Shown: positions 34,791 to 46,550 of the stretch, one piece after another
How the letters are laid out: each line of letters opens with the position of its first letter
How positions within the stretch are numbered: the first letter of the stretch is position 1
Source of the DNA: Cryptomeria japonica
Lineage: Eukaryota > Streptophyta > Pinopsida > Cupressales > Cupressaceae
Assembly: GCF_030272615.1 (NCBI RefSeq)
Contig: NC_081412.1
Coordinates: 668,301,852-668,365,851, forward strand
Reading direction: 5' to 3'
DNA: 64,000 nucleotides
Translations under genes and position numbers: made by a program
The notes under the pieces: generated by a model
Told to the model about the DNA's origin: nothing
Databases searched by the model: none
The model's input: the letters and a program-made list of their open reading frames with translations, nothing else

Positions 34791-34994
34791 AAAACAAATC
34801 ATGAAAAACAAACAACAAGAAAAAGAAATCTAACCTAGAAAAACATCATGAGGGGAGAAAATTCACCAACCTAGTGAATTGAAGACCCAAAAAAATGCCA
34901 AGAGAGAGCTTGGAGGTCCAGAGGTTCACAACTTGGGGCTAGGGAGGAGAAGCTCTGAATGCACAAATGAACTCAAAAAAAATCCCATCATCTC

Positions 34995-35003
34995 TTATAT
35001 ATA
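34995..35003 (-). promoter_or_regulatory. Internal TATA box, left arm of D
   Basis: The minus strand reads TATATATAAG in the context GGAGGCTATATATAAGAGATG. The right arm has the same context at 46930-46938. It sits about 650 bases upstream of the accessory ORF start and between two GC-rich repeat clusters. This is likely a dedicated promoter for the accessory gene, inferred from conservation and position. Confidence 0.55.
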
Positions 35004-35039
35004 GCCTCCTGAATCCTTCCATATGAAAACCATAAACAC

Positions 35040-35340
35040 GATCTCGGGACTCCGGGGTCCCGGGGTTCCGAGGTCGATAGAAAGCACCAGAACAAAACCA
35101 CCTCAGGACTTTAGAGTTCCGAGGCCAAAAAGACCCAAGACCTCGAGACTCTGAGACTCTGGAGTTCCGAGGTTGGAACAACAGCAAGAGCTCGGGACTT
35201 TGGAGTTCCGAGGTCAGAACAACAAGGGACCTTGGGACTTCGGGAATCCGGAGTTCCAAGGTAAAAACAAAAAGAGAGACCTCGGGATTCTAGGACTCTG
35301 GACTTCTGAGGTAAAACCAAAAAGAAGAAAAAGGGGGTCC
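35040..35340 (-). repeat. GC-rich minisatellite, left arm, cluster 1
   Basis: Five to six imperfect units of 50-60 bp, each holding GACCTCGGAACTCC and its near-inverse GGAGTCCCGAGGTC (plus-strand forms such as CTCGGGACTTTGGAGTTCCG). Every unit can form a hairpin. The cluster is immediately upstream of the internal TATA box in element sense. The equivalent is 46551-46910. Confidence 0.82.
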
Positions 35341-36414
35341 ATACTTTGACTCAAGGAGACTAAATGGGGAAACAGATATGCTAGGCACAACAAATGGCGA
35401 CTGTCTGGGAAAAATGACTATAAGCAATTTAGAATTTTAGAATCTCTGGTTAACCTGACACTTAAGGCTATTATCATTTAAAAGGATGTATAAGATTAGA
35501 AGATGAGTAAGTGATGAACAAACAACCAAGATGAGGAATAGACATGATCAACCCTTAAGTGTGTGCGTATGATTTGTTACTCCATCATTTCAATAATGTA
35601 GATAGTAAGAGGAAACTAGGCACAAGCTACATAGGTGAAGTCATTAATCGTGTTTCGTGCAAGGTTATCCTGGGCATAGCTCTACTGCTAGATAGGCATC
35701 TATAGCCCTGACAGAGATACCTCTGGCTTCCGTCAAGTAGTGCTCCACTACTAGCCAGGCGTCCATAGCCCTGGTGGAGGTTACTTGAAACACCCATTCG
35801 AGTTGCTTAAGAGGATCTTTTTTTTTTTTTTCTTTCTTTTTTTTTTGAAAACATTATAGGATATAGAGAATGACTTCTTTCTTCAATAATCTTTTAAGCA
35901 ACTTTCAAACGTTGAAGTTCGATAACTAGGTTGGGAGCCATGATGGATAACATGAAACACCTTGACTTCGGATTTTTCACTTGATACCCAGTTTATCTGC
36001 TATCTCACAAAACCTTTATGATGTATCTTAATGTGACGTTAGTGCTAAGTTTATCAAGCTAGCGTATTCCAAATTGAAAGTCAAAACTCACATCATATTT
36101 AAATGATTATATACCACTTTGAACGAGTATAGACAAAGGTTTCGAAATTAACCAAATGATAATAAAATCATAAATAGAAGAGAGTCAAAGTCTCTCAGAA
36201 TTTGGCAAGGTGTTATACAAAGGATACCTGCTTCCTTTTAGAAACTTCAAGAACAAAACATATACCCCGACCCAACAAACAAAAGAACAAACAAGAAAAG
36301 AAAACAAAAACAAAAGGGAAAACACACGACAAGGCCCCCCCCCAAAAAATGAAGCACAACCAAAAAAACAAACAACTAACTACTATATACAACAGGTCAA
36401 GCTTTACTAAGGAT
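35341..36414 (-). other. Non-coding spacer between integrase and accessory promoter, left arm
   Basis: No gene is supported. It holds a diverged tandem pair of about 55 bp near 35680-35795 (two versions of ATCTATAGCCCTG...GAGATACCTCTGG and GTCCATAGCCCTG...GAGGTTACTTG) and a poly-T/CT run at 35820-35848. A C/A-rich low-complexity stretch lies at 36270-36370. The right arm has the same order at 45455-46550, so this is a constant part of the family. Confidence 0.6.
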
Positions 36415-37470
36415 TTAATCAAAGTGGTTCTTGAGGAACTGACCATTGACGGGCAATGGTACTAGTTCTCCAGTCAATGAGCTCAACCTAAAAGTGTTCT
36501 CACCTAGAATTTCAGCTATTTGGTAAGGACCTAGCCACAACCTTTCAAACTTGTGATGATCACCTTTCTTTTCCTTGGCCTTGTCCCATAACAGGACCAG
36601 GTCAGAGATTCAAAAAGCTTTCACCTTGGCTCTTTTATCAAACCATCACTTAACAATGGCTTGATGCTTGGAAAAGTCTTGTAGCGTATTAATTCTTTTT
36701 TCATCAAGTCTTAATAAGTTTAAGAGGTGAATCTCTACCTAATCCTCAATGTCAAGTTCTTTCATTAATTGGAGGACTGATATTTGTAAGTTAATTGGGA
36801 AAACAAGGGTCTGGCCATAGACAAGGTAGTATGGAGAAGTTCCTAGGGCAGCTTTTATTCTGTTCAATCAGCCCATAGAGCATATCTCAGTTGATTATGC
36901 CAATCCCTAGGATTTTTCTCGAGTAGCTTCTTGATGACATCTAGGATGTTCTTGTTTGTGGATTTAGCTACCCCATTACCTTGTGGGTAATAGTTGGATG
37001 AAAATTTAAATATAACTTTATATTGGTATGACCATTGCATCAACTATGCAGAAGTAAAAGGACCTTTATCACATACTAGAGTAAATGGCATACCAAACCT
37101 GGTGAGGATATGTTCTTCAATAAATTTCATGACTACCTCAGCAGTAGCATTGCGGCATGCAATGGCTTCTGTCCACCAGGTACAATAATATGTTGCTATA
37201 AGAATAAACTTATGTCCTATAGATGAATTAGGGTTAATAACACCTATGAAATCTAGAGCCCATTGAGCAAAAGATCTTACCTCAAACACTGGTTGGAGAG
37301 GCATAGCAAGATTTCTTTCTTTGGAGGGTATAGTTTGGCACGTATGGAAATGTCAAACGTGTTCATGAGTATCTTTAAATATGCTAGGACAATAATACCC
37401 AACCTTCAAAATTTGATGTACAATGGCATCTGCTGACCCATGACAAGAACATATTTCCTGTGAAATTCCT
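36415..37470 (-). pseudogene. D-family integrase, left arm
   Basis: Ty3/Gypsy integrase in broken frames. At 37304-37044 the core begins FAQWALDFIGVINPN with the first Asp, then FGMPFTLVCDKGPFTSA with the second Asp motif (normally CDNGPAFTS). A deletion of one base and stops follow. The C-terminal part near 36900-36415 is recognisable by similarity to the right arm: GTSPYYLVYGQT, a GPY/F-type LGPYQIAEILGENTFRL, and the end GQFLKNHFD-stop at 36415. The right arm copy (44183-45454) is cleaner. Confidence 0.85.
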
Positions 37471-38551
37471 AAAACATATTATGAGCTTCTTGATGATCAA
37501 GGCATTGAAGGTAGATACCCTCATAATTTTTTCTGTAGAGTGTTGAATCCTTGATCATATAATTAGCACTCTTGACCCTTAATGCTTGTCTTTGCATAGT
37601 TGTCAATCCCTTAGGACACCTATTATTCAACAATACAAATACCAAATCCGTGTACCAAGGGTCCTGAGTGAATGACTTCAATGTATACAGTTGGCACTGG
37701 ATTTGAGGGATGTCGGTCACCATGGCCTGAGACAATCCTTGGCCTTGAACTAATTTCATTGGATGCATCTCTAAGTCAAATTCTTGCAATATTGCCATCC
37801 ATTTCCCTCATCGTTCTCCCAGTTCAAACTACATGAGTAGTGACTTTACTGCTTGGTCAGGAATGATCGCATAAATCTTACTCCTCAGGATGTAATGTCT
37901 AAACTTCTTGACTGCTCTTACTAATGCAAAGGCCTGTTTTTCAAGGGCAGAATATCTAACCTTAGCACTTTTGAAAGGAGAACTCATAAATGCAATAGGT
38001 TTCTCATCTCCTTCTTGCCTCTTGATCAAAATAACTGCTCTTGAGTGTAGTGAAGCAAAAGAATATATGTAAAATGACAATGTGTAATCAGGGCTAGTTA
38101 GTACAGGAGCTTTAGCGATGGATTTCTTGATCTGGGCAAAAGCCTCTTTTGCTTCAGTTGTCCACTTGACCTTAGCATCCTTCTTCATCATTTCATTCAA
38201 GGGCTTGACTATCTCTGCAAACCCAGTAATGAATTTTCTGACAAAATTGATCTTCCTGAAGAAAGATCTCATCTCTTTTTTACTATCAGGCATTTGTAAT
38301 TTTAATAATGCTTCTACCCGATCTGGGTCTATAGAGATCCCCCTCTCAGAGATTACGTGGCCAAGTAGCTTTCCTTCAACCACTCCAAACACACATTTCT
38401 TGGGATTAAGGGAAATCCCATATCTCTGACACCTCTCTAATACCTTTATGAGGTGGTCTGGGTGCTCTTCTATGATCTTGGAAAATATCATCAAATCATC
38501 CATATAAATAATAATGTATTTTCCAATCAGTTCTTTAAATGTTGAATCCAT
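37471..38551 (-). pseudogene. D-family RT C-terminal part and Ty3-type RNase H, left arm
   Basis: The frame at 38551-37829 includes the RT catalytic IIYMDDLMIFS and the connection FGVVEGKLLGHVISERGISI. The palm/thumb follows: SKKEMRSFFRKINFVRKFIT. The RNase H then reads LSFYIYSFASLHSRAVILIK, where the family has D-A-S, so the first catalytic Asp is replaced by Phe. AFMSSPFKSAKVRYSALEKQ and VRAVKKFRHYIL follow. The same Asp loss in the right arm shows it predates the copies. The next frame, 37798-37469 (AILQEFDLEMHPMKLVQGQG, YRKNYEGIYLQCLDHQEAH), links to the integrase zinc region. Confidence 0.9.
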
Positions 38552-39429
38552 CGCTCGCTAGAAGGTTGCCCCAACATTAATCAATCCAAATGGCATTCTT
38601 TTATACACATATATTCCCCACCTCATTGTAAATGTTGTCTTCATATGATCTTCATAATTTACCAACACCTGGTTATATCCTGAATAACCGTCTAAAAATG
38701 ACATCATTTGTGAACCATTCACAATTTGTAATACTTCATCCAAAGAAGGGAGTGGGTAATTATCTTTCTTAGAGGCTTTGTTGAGATTGTGAAAAATCCA
38801 CGCAAAGTCATATTTCTCCATTCTTTTTCCACACTGGTACCAAATTAGCAACCCAAGTAGAATGTCATACTGGAAAAATTATCTTAGCGGAAAGTAACTT
38901 TTGCACTTCCTTGAAGATCAAGGGTTCTATTAGTGCATTGACCGGATGTTGTTTTTGCGTGAATAGTTTTATGTTAGGTTTTAGAGGAATCACATGGGTG
39001 ATAATTGTTGTATTGAATGTCTTTAAATCTTCATACCCCCATGCTATTACATCAATGAATTCTTTCAAGATCTGTATCAGTTTTTCTCTTTCATTTTGAG
39101 TGCAAATCTTCCCAATATAGACAATTCTCTCTTGTCCTTCCAGACCAATATTATGAGGCTCGTATTTTCCGACATCTGAATCAGTTGTTAATCTCTCTTT
39201 TACTCTAGGATCCAAATCAAAAAGTCTCTCCAAGGTGACCATCCCTTTGGGAATAGAATTGGTTGGTAAATCCAAAATATCCACATTACCTTCATTATTA
39301 AAATCATCCGATTTGTCTTCCTCATCAATAATTTGATCTTCAAAAGCCCCTGAATTGGCGAGAAAGGATAAGATATGGGAATCATCTTGGAAGACTTGGA
39401 AATGTTTGATATTGTCAGGCACAACAGGT
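38552..39429 (-). pseudogene. D-family RT N-terminal part, left arm
   Basis: Ty3/Gypsy RT entry. 39429-38865 contains IVYIGKICTQNEREKLIQIL, EFIDVIAWGYEDLKTF and THVIPLKPNIKLFTQKQHPV, then LIFKEVQKLLSAKIIFPV. After a frame change, 38851-38558 gives FHNLNKASKKDNYPLPSLDE, MMSFLDGYSGYNQVLV (catalytic Asp of motif A) and KTTFTMRWGIYVYKRMPFGL. The order is unbroken apart from frameshifts. This segment is deleted in the right arm. Confidence 0.9.
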
Positions 39430-39890
39430 GCAGCGATTAATTCCACCGAGAACCTCTTTAAAGGGGACTGGCTTACTAGTTCTAATGTACTGGCAGCTAT
39501 AGCCAAGGCATCAGGTATTCTGTTTACTTTCCTAGATACCAGTTGAATGTCAAAAGCCTCACAATCTTCAATCAGATCCCACACTCTATTTCGATATGCT
39601 GCTAACCTTTTGTCATGGCACGCATATTGGCTTCGCACTTGTTTAACCACCAACTCTGAATCTCCTTGTACCTTCAAACACTTTGCTCCTTTCTTATGAG
39701 TGAAAAGTAATTCTCTAATTAAGGCTTTGTACTCTGTCACGTTATTAGTACAAGGAAATTGAAGTTAGTAAGAAGCTAAAAGGGTTTTCCCATTTGGGTT
39801 GGTTAACTCTACGCCTACTCCACTGCCTTGTTTGGATCTTGACCCATCAGACTTTAAACACCATATCTCATCTTTTGGCCTCTTCATATT
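39430..39890 (-). pseudogene. Additional RNase H domain located between protease and RT (left arm of D)
   Basis: A full RNase H fold signature distinct from the one after RT. LKSDGSRSKQGSGVGVEL has the first Asp (about 39848). TNNVTEYKALIRELLF has the Glu, KCLKVQGDSELVVKQV the second Asp, and RKVNRIPDALAIAAS the last Asp, so all four catalytic positions are present. One stop interrupts it (ASY-stop-LQF). The pattern resembles the archaeal/plant-type RNase H acquired by Tat Gypsy elements. Here it precedes RT rather than following the Ty3-type RNase H. The segment is deleted in the right arm, so the order rests on one copy. Confidence 0.82.
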
Positions 39891-40450
39891 CTTCACCTTT
39901 GGGTCAATGTTGAGGTTAGTGTTAAGAGTGGATTATTTCTTCTCAAGCTTGAGACCTTGTGATAATTGAGTTTGTTCAATTTCTAATTGTATAAACATTT
40001 CAGTAGTACTTGGAACAACATCTTCTGATTGGGGTTGAAGCTTGGATTGTGTTTCTTCCTTCTTAGGCTCCAGAGAAACATCTCCCTCTTCATTTTTAAC
40101 AACCTTAACCAGAAGAACCTTGTGGTTGTATTCTTTAGGTAAGGTAATCTTGTCTACAGGCTCGATTGTCTGGGGCTCTAATTTGAAACCTTGAACTTCC
40201 TCCATATTGTTGGTATGATCATCCTCTTCGAATGGAACTAGACTCATCAACTTCATAATCTCATTCTGACATGGGATACATGAAACTTCTAAGTGCTCCT
40301 CATGGTGTATCCAACACCACTTTGGAAGCAACAACTCTTGTATCTTCATACTGTTTCCCAATAAGAACATTCCTTATTGTACTGTTGTAGTGAACTCTTT
40401 GACCCAACTTCTATATGCAGTCTTGTCAGCTTGAAATAATTGAACAAGGG
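39891..40450 (-). pseudogene. D-family linker between protease and extra RNase H
   Basis: The frame 40370-39933 is hydrophilic and acidic (EEDDHTNNMEEVQGFKLEPQ, KVVKNEEGDVSLEPKKEETQ) with an upstream WIHHEEHLEVSCIPCQNEI. It has no recognisable domain. It is probably a flexible polyprotein linker. The region is continuous with the neighbouring pol segments except for frameshifts. Confidence 0.5.
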
Positions 40451-40999
40451 CTAGTGCAGAGAAAGTAAGAATCTCAATACCTTGTAAACCCCTGGGCTGA
40501 CCTCAGCAAATGCCACTTCATTAAGAGAACCATAATATGTGACCAATTTCTTCAATTTAGGCCCATTATCAATTCGGATCTGGTTACTGACCCCCTTCCA
40601 GGGAAGCCATAAGTATGTAAAACAAGTTGAGAAATATCCTCCCAATGTCTTGGACCAATCCCTACTGAGGAGCATCCCATATACTTCTGGAATATCCACC
40701 ACTTGAATGTCAAGATAGCGAGATATTTGAGGATCAATGCCTAACTAGATGTATACATCTTTCAATTCTCCAATGACATTAACCTCTATTTTGTCTAATT
40801 GCACTACCTTACTATTTGCACGTAGTGGTTGAAGTCCAATTTGTTGGCATATAGAGTAGGGCATTATGTTTCCTGAAGCTCTTGAGTCTACCAAACAGCT
40901 ATGTAAATTCTTCCCACATATCTTCAAACTCAGTAAAAATGGTGGATTTTCTATTGCATCATTATTGATGTTAGCATTGACTTCATTAAAGTCTGCCAT
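40451..40999 (-). pseudogene. D-family protease, left arm
   Basis: A retropepsin fused downstream of gag. The active site reads HSCLVDSRASGNIMP; the family motif is LVDSGAS, so Gly of Asp-Ser-Gly is Arg. IGLQPLRANSKVVQLDKIEV and INVIGELKDVYI-type sequence follow. After a stop near 40745, a second frame (40702-40451) continues with VDIPEVYGMLLSRDWSKTLG and TYLWLPWKG, typical of Tat-type protease C-termini. Inactive. Confidence 0.85.
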
Positions 41000-42702
41000 C
41001 TTAACCTCATTACTCTGTGATTCTAACATTTCCAACTTTCTAAGGAGAGCCCTCTTCTGTTCAGGGCAATATCTCAATACTTCCATTAAGGACATAGTAG
41101 TGGCAATCCTTTCCATATCCTTAGTAACATCGAATGATCCTTTTGAAACATAATCTTTCCCCTGAGCTTGTCTAGGGCGTGTTCCTTGGAATTCTTGAGG
41201 TGGACGAGGATTGTTGCTCACATTAGCATCCGGAAGTACAAACCCGCTCATCGGGGGAGGTGGCTCTATTAATGGAGCCTTGCCTTGACTCCTAAGATTA
41301 TAATTGTTCCTGGTCTGGAAGGACTGAGAATCGTATACACATGGTTCACCATCAACTTCGGCCTGAAATTCCTTACACATGAAAGTATCAACCAGCATGG
41401 CAGTATTAACCTTATCAGGTTCATCATTAGAACAATCTTTAGGCTGAGAGTCAGCTTGAGCAATTCTTATGATTTTCTTGAACTGTGCACAATTAACCTC
41501 AGAATGGGAAGCTGTGTCATGCAACCTACACCAATTTGTTAGTAGATTCATATCAACAAGGTTAACACTTTGTGTGTGGTTTGGGTTATCCTGTGCATCC
41601 AGGTGGTCGTGGTTCACCCCACCATTATTCGGACCTGTATTCCACTGCCTATTATAAGGTTTGTTATTGTACCTTTGATTTTGGTTCTGGTTATTGTAGT
41701 TTCGCTGATTATTATATGGTTGGGATTGATTATACCCTCCTGGAGGATTCATCTTTAGCTGGCTCAAGTCTGAAGTAACCTGCGAGATCATTTTCTTCAA
41801 GGCCTCTACTTCAGCGGATATATGGGATCCTTGATTCTCAAGTGCCATAGTTGGAAGTTGGTTTTCCAAATTCATACTATCAAATTGTTGATTTTCAGCT
41901 TGTGGCTAACCAGCATACTATGTTTGAGTGGGGATGGTATTGGCACTATTTTGCCAAGTTAACGCTTGAGCTGCAAACTATTGACTTGCCTGAGGTTGGG
42001 GTGCATAAATTGGCACGGGGTTCATCATTGGGGCACCTATAGGTAGAGACGAGGGTACACCTGGGAGTTGATTGTAATTTCCTTGATTCACCCCTATGGG
42101 TAAATTATATTCGATCCCTCCTAAGGTTTGATTCAGCTCATGATTCATGCTAATTGCTAATGTGAAGACTTTTGCTAAGGTATCCCTTCGATCTTGAGGA
42201 ACACTTTTTTTAATGAACATAGCAGTCCAAGGGTCAATAGATTTCGGATATGAATTGATGGCTATGTTAGGCATGACTTGGTAAGGGGATTGCAGCCTCT
42301 TGAATGCCCTTTGGAAGCTGGTATTAAAAGTCGTTAATGGCTCATTCGACAATTTGTTAAGAGAAGCAAACTGATGGTATAGTGTCCCAGGGTCTACGTA
42401 TACTCGGAATTGATCAATGAAGGCCTTCTCCAAGAGATCCCAACCTATGATGGAGTTTGCAGGTAAGGTTAAGTACCAATTGTATTCATTCTCCCCAAGT
42501 GAATATGGGAAGAGTCTACATACTACATCTTGGTGTTCAATATGATTACGAACAACCGCATCTTTGAATGCTTCAATATGTTCATCTGTCGTTCGTCCCC
42601 CTAGATAGTAAAATTTGCTGCAAAATTTGTCCAGGTTTCTAGGTAGGTCATGTATACCCCCTGGTATGGTTCCTAGTGGTGTGGTGTCTTGGTTGAAGTA
42701 GT
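41000..42702 (-). pseudogene. D-family gag, left arm (N-terminus missing)
   Basis: The Retrotrans_gag core at 42700-41978 shows NYFNQDTTPLGTIPGG, DAVVRNHIEHQDVVCRLFPY, WYLTLPANSI and EKAFIDQFRVYVDPGTLYHQ. The 41875 frame continues with an Asn/Gln/Tyr-rich stretch (NNQRNYNNQNQNQRYNNKPY), a zinc-like WCRLHDTASHSEVNC (Cys-His-His-Cys), and NYNLRSQGKAPL, the LRS motif common in Tat/Athila Gag. The first ~190 codons are absent here; matching N-terminal coding sequence is found at 58766-59339 in opposite orientation. Confidence 0.87.
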
Positions 42703-43545
42703 TGTTAAGTGGAGTGTCCAGACAGAAACTTGCAAGTTAACTGCGACTCCTAATTTTAGTTCTTAATTTAGGGTAGAGTTATTTCCTAAATAATAGGGTG
42801 AAGAGCTTCTATAAATTGAGAAGTTGGATTCATTTGTAGAGGTCCCAAATTGATGATTTGTGGCCTACTTAGAGATTTTAGAGTATTTTTGTAGATTGTT
42901 AAGAAGTTTGAGTTATTTTTGTTATACATTCATGGAGATTAATATGAAAAGCAGCTTGTAGATTACCTGATCTACATTTATGTTCTACCAAATTGTTATG
43001 TGTAATCGGGTAACGTCTATTATTTTGAGTTAGCAATGTGGTAATCTTTTTGTCTATCATATTATGAATCATATTGTGCATGTCAGTGGTGTATGAGAAT
43101 TAATGTGATAGGCCATATTGTTGATGATTTTATGTCCACAGATTTGTGAAATTGATGATTTTGCAGGTTTTCTGGAGGTCCGTTGTTGAATGCTAACTTG
43201 GATAATATTTGATAATTGTTTGGATTGCAGGGAACTAATTGAATAGTTCATTAAGTTGTAATTATATTGGTCTTTTCTTGTTTCCCTTACGCTTTACATT
43301 TTATTTCCCCAGAGAGTCTTAAATCATAAAATACAAAAAGAGGAAGTGCAATTATCTATAAACCAGCAAGATTTAGCTCTAACCAGCAGGCCCCTTTATA
43401 GGTATAACCACATCAACCATTGAGCTATCCATCACCATTGAGACCCAACTACAAAGACCTTAGGGTAGTGAGTTCTTCCAAACTCGTTACTTTTTAGGAG
43501 AGGTGGTGAGTGTTTGTATAAAACTACCTAATTGTTGGTGGGTGT
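42703..43545 (+). repeat. D-family LTR at the centre of the inverted pair (5' LTR of right arm)
   Basis: The LTR begins TGTTAAGTGGAGTG at 42703 and is collinear with the other copies until GGTGGGTGT at 43545. The last ~25 bases of the LTR are missing and RT coding sequence follows directly. TATAAAT at 42810-42816 is the likely TATA. The first nine bases overlap a gag-like GTAGTTGTT, so the exact junction with the left arm is ambiguous by a few bases. Confidence 0.9.
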
Positions 43546-44182
43546 CTCAGAAGCATTATTAAAATTAAAAATTCCTGGTAGTAAAAAAGAGATGAGAACT
43601 TTCTTCGAGAAGATCAATTTTGTCAGAAAATTCATTACTGGGTTTGTAGAGATAGTCAAGCCCTTGAATGAAATGATGAAGAAGGATGCTAAGGTAGAGT
43701 TGACAACTGAAGCAAAAGAGGCTTTCACCTAGATCAAGAAATCCATCGCCAAAGCTCTTGTACTAACTAGCCCTGATTACACTCTGTCATTTTACATATA
43801 TTCTTTTGCTTCACTACACTCAGGAGCAGCTATTTTGATGTAGAGGCAAGCAAGAGATGAGAAACCTATTGCATTTATGATTTCTCCTTTCAAAAGTGCT
43901 GAGGTTACATATTTTGCTCTTGAAAAATAGGCCTTTACATTAGTAAGAGCAGTCAAGAAGTTTAGACATTACATCCTGAGGAGTAAGATTTATGCGATCA
44001 TTCCTGACCAAGCAGTAAAGTCACTACTCATGCAGTCTGAACTGGGAGAACGACGAGGGAAATGGATGGAAATATTGCAATAATTTGACTTAGAGATGCA
44101 TCCAATGAAATTAGTCTGAGGCCAAGGATTGTCTCATGCCATGGCGACCGACATCCCTCAAATCCAGTGTCAATAGTATACA
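43546..44182 (+). pseudogene. D-family RT end and RNase H, right arm
   Basis: It starts abruptly within RT (EALLKLKIPGSKKEMRTFF), because LTR end, PBS, gag, protease, extra RNase H and most of RT are deleted. KINFVRKFITGFVEIVKPLN is followed by the RNase H block LSFYIYSFASLHSGAAILM, again lacking the first Asp, and FRHYILRSKIYAIIPDQAVK. At least five stops are present. It matches 38330-37471 in the left arm. Confidence 0.88.
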
Positions 44183-45454
44183 TTGAAGTCGTTCACTCAG
44201 GACCCTTGGTACATGGATTTGGTATTTGTATTGTTGAATAATAGGTGTCCTGAGGGATTGACAACTATGCAAAGACGAGCATTAAGGCTCAAGAGTGCTA
44301 ATTATATGATCAAGGATTTGGCACTCTATAGAAAAAATTATGAGGGTATCTACCTTCGGTGCCTTGATCATCAAGAAGCTCATAATATGATTGAGGAATT
44401 TCACGGGAAATATGGTACTGGTCATGGGTCAGCAGATGCCACTGCACATCAAATCTTGAAGGTTGGGTATTATTGGCCTAGAGTATTTAAAGATACTCAG
44501 GAACATGTCTAACATTGCCATACGTACCAAACTATAGCCTCCAGAGAAAGAAATCCCGCTATGCCTCTCCAACTAGTGTTTGAGGTAAGACCTTTTGCTC
44601 AATGGGCTCTGGATTTCATAGGTGTTATTAACCCTAATTCATTTATAGGACATAAGTTTATTCTTACAACAACAAATTATTGTACCCAGTGGACAGAAGC
44701 CATTGCACGCCACAATGCTACTACTAAGGTAGTCCTAAAATTTATTGAAGAACATATCATCACCAGGTTTGGTATGTCGTTCGCTCTAGTATGTGATAAT
44801 GGTCCTGCTTTTACTTCTACACAGTTGATGCAATGGTCATACCAATATAAAGTAATATTGAAATTTTCATCCAACTATTACCCGCAAGGTAATGGGGTAG
44901 CTGAATCCACAAACAAGAACATTATAGATGTCATCAAGAAGCTACTCGAGAAAAATCCCAGGGATTGGCATAATCAACTAAGATATGCCCTATGGGCTGA
45001 TCAAACCAGAATAAAAGCCACCCTAGGAACTTCTCCATACTACCTTGTCTATGGCCAGACCCCTATTTTCCCAATTAACTTACAAATACCAGTCCTCCAA
45101 TTAATGAAAGAACTTGACATTGAGGATTAGGTAGAGGTTCACCTCTTTAACTTATTAAGACTTGATGAAAAAAGAATTAATATGCTACAACACTTTGCCA
45201 AGCATCAAGCCATTTTTAAGCGATGGTTTGATAAAAGAGCCAAGGTGAAAGCTTTTCAGATCTCTGACCTGGTCCTATTATGGCACAAGGCCAAGAAAAA
45301 GAAAGGTAATTATCACAAGTTTGAAAGGTTGTGGCTAGGTCCTTACCAAATAGCTGAAATTCTAGGCGAGAACACTTTTAGGTTGAGCTCATTGATTGGA
45401 GAACTAGTACCATTGCCCGTCAATGGTCAGTTCCTCAAGCACTACTTCGATTAA
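44183..45454 (+). pseudogene. D-family integrase, right arm
   Basis: Ty3/Gypsy integrase, the best-preserved copy. The zinc region has HGSADATAHQILKVGYYWPR and a damaged Cys pair (stop, then HCHTYQ). The core carries FAQWALDFIGVINPN, FALVCDNGPAFTS and YYPQGNGVAESTNKNIIDVI, so the D,D,E triad is intact. After stop TAG near 45130, a second frame (45182-45454) holds KHQAIFKRWFDKRAKVKAF and the GPY/F-like WLGPYQIAEILGENTFRL, ending FLKHYFD. No chromodomain is seen. Confidence 0.9.
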
Positions 45455-46550
45455 ATCCTTAGTAAAGCTTAACCTGTTGTATATAGTAGTTAGTTGTTTT
45501 CTTTTTGGTTGTGCTTCATTTTTTGGGGGGGGCCTTGTCATGTGTTTTCCCTTTTGTTTTTATTTTCTTTGCTTGTTTGTTCTTTTGTTTGTTGGGTCGG
45601 GGTATATGTTTTGTTCTTGAAGTTTCTAAAAGGAAGTAGGTATCCTTTGTATAACACCTTGCCAAATTCTGAGAGACTTTGACTCTCTGCTATGTATGAT
45701 TTCATTGTCATTTGGTTAATTTTGAAACCTTTGTCTATACTCATTCAAAGTGGTATATAATCATTTAAATATGATGCGAGTTTTGAATTTCAATTTTGAA
45801 AAGGATAGCTTGATAAACTCAGCACTAACGTCACATTAAGATACATTAGAAAGGTTTTGTGAGATAGCAGATAAACTGGGTATCAAGTGAAAAATCTGAA
45901 GTCAAGGCATTTCATGTTATCCATCGTGGCTCCCAACCCAGTTATCAAACTTCAATGTTTGAAAGTTGCTTAAAAGATTATTGAAGAAAGAAGTCATTCT
46001 CTATATCCTATAATGTTTTCAAAAAAAAAAGAAAGAAAAAAAAAGAAAAATGATCCTGTTAAGAAACTCAAATGGGTGTTTCAAGTAACCTCCATCGAGG
46101 CTATGGACACCTAGCTGGCAGTGGAGCACTACTTGATGGAAGCCAGAGGTATCTCTGTCAGGGCTATAGACACCTGACTGGTAGTAGAGCTATGCCCAGG
46201 ATAACCTTGCACGAAACATTATTAATGACTTCACCTATGTAGCTTGCACCTAATTTCCTCAGACTATCTACATTATTGAAATGATGGAGTAACAAATCAT
46301 ACAGACACACTTAAGGGTTGGTAATGTCTATTTCTCGTCTTGGTTGTTTGTTCATCACTTACTCATCTTCTACTCTTATACATCCTTTTGAGTGATAATA
46401 GCCTTAAGTGTCGGGTTAACCAGAGATTCTGAAATTCTAAATTGCCTATAGTCATTTTTCCCAGACAGCCGCCATTTGTTATGCCTAGCATATCTGTTTC
46501 CCCATTTAGTCTCCTTGATTCAAAGTATGGACCCCCTTTTTCTTCTTTTT
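45455..46550 (+). other. Non-coding spacer between integrase and accessory promoter, right arm
   Basis: Counterpart of 35341-36414. It has a T/G-rich low-complexity run (45500-45600) and a poly-A/GA run near 46021-46052. The ~55-bp diverged tandem pair lies at about 46085-46200 (CTCCATCGAGGCTATGGACA and CTCTGTCAGGGCTATAGACA). No ORF with support. Confidence 0.6.

Noticed and set aside
34405..34818. ORFs rich in Pro/Ser/Trp across the GC-rich repeats
   Set aside because: They are by-products of GC-rich minisatellite units lacking stops and are not conserved in frame between arms.
36202..36465. Plus-strand ORF of 87 codons, Lys/Asn/Gln-rich
   Set aside because: It is low-complexity C/A-rich spacer antisense to the D element and overlaps the integrase end on the other strand.
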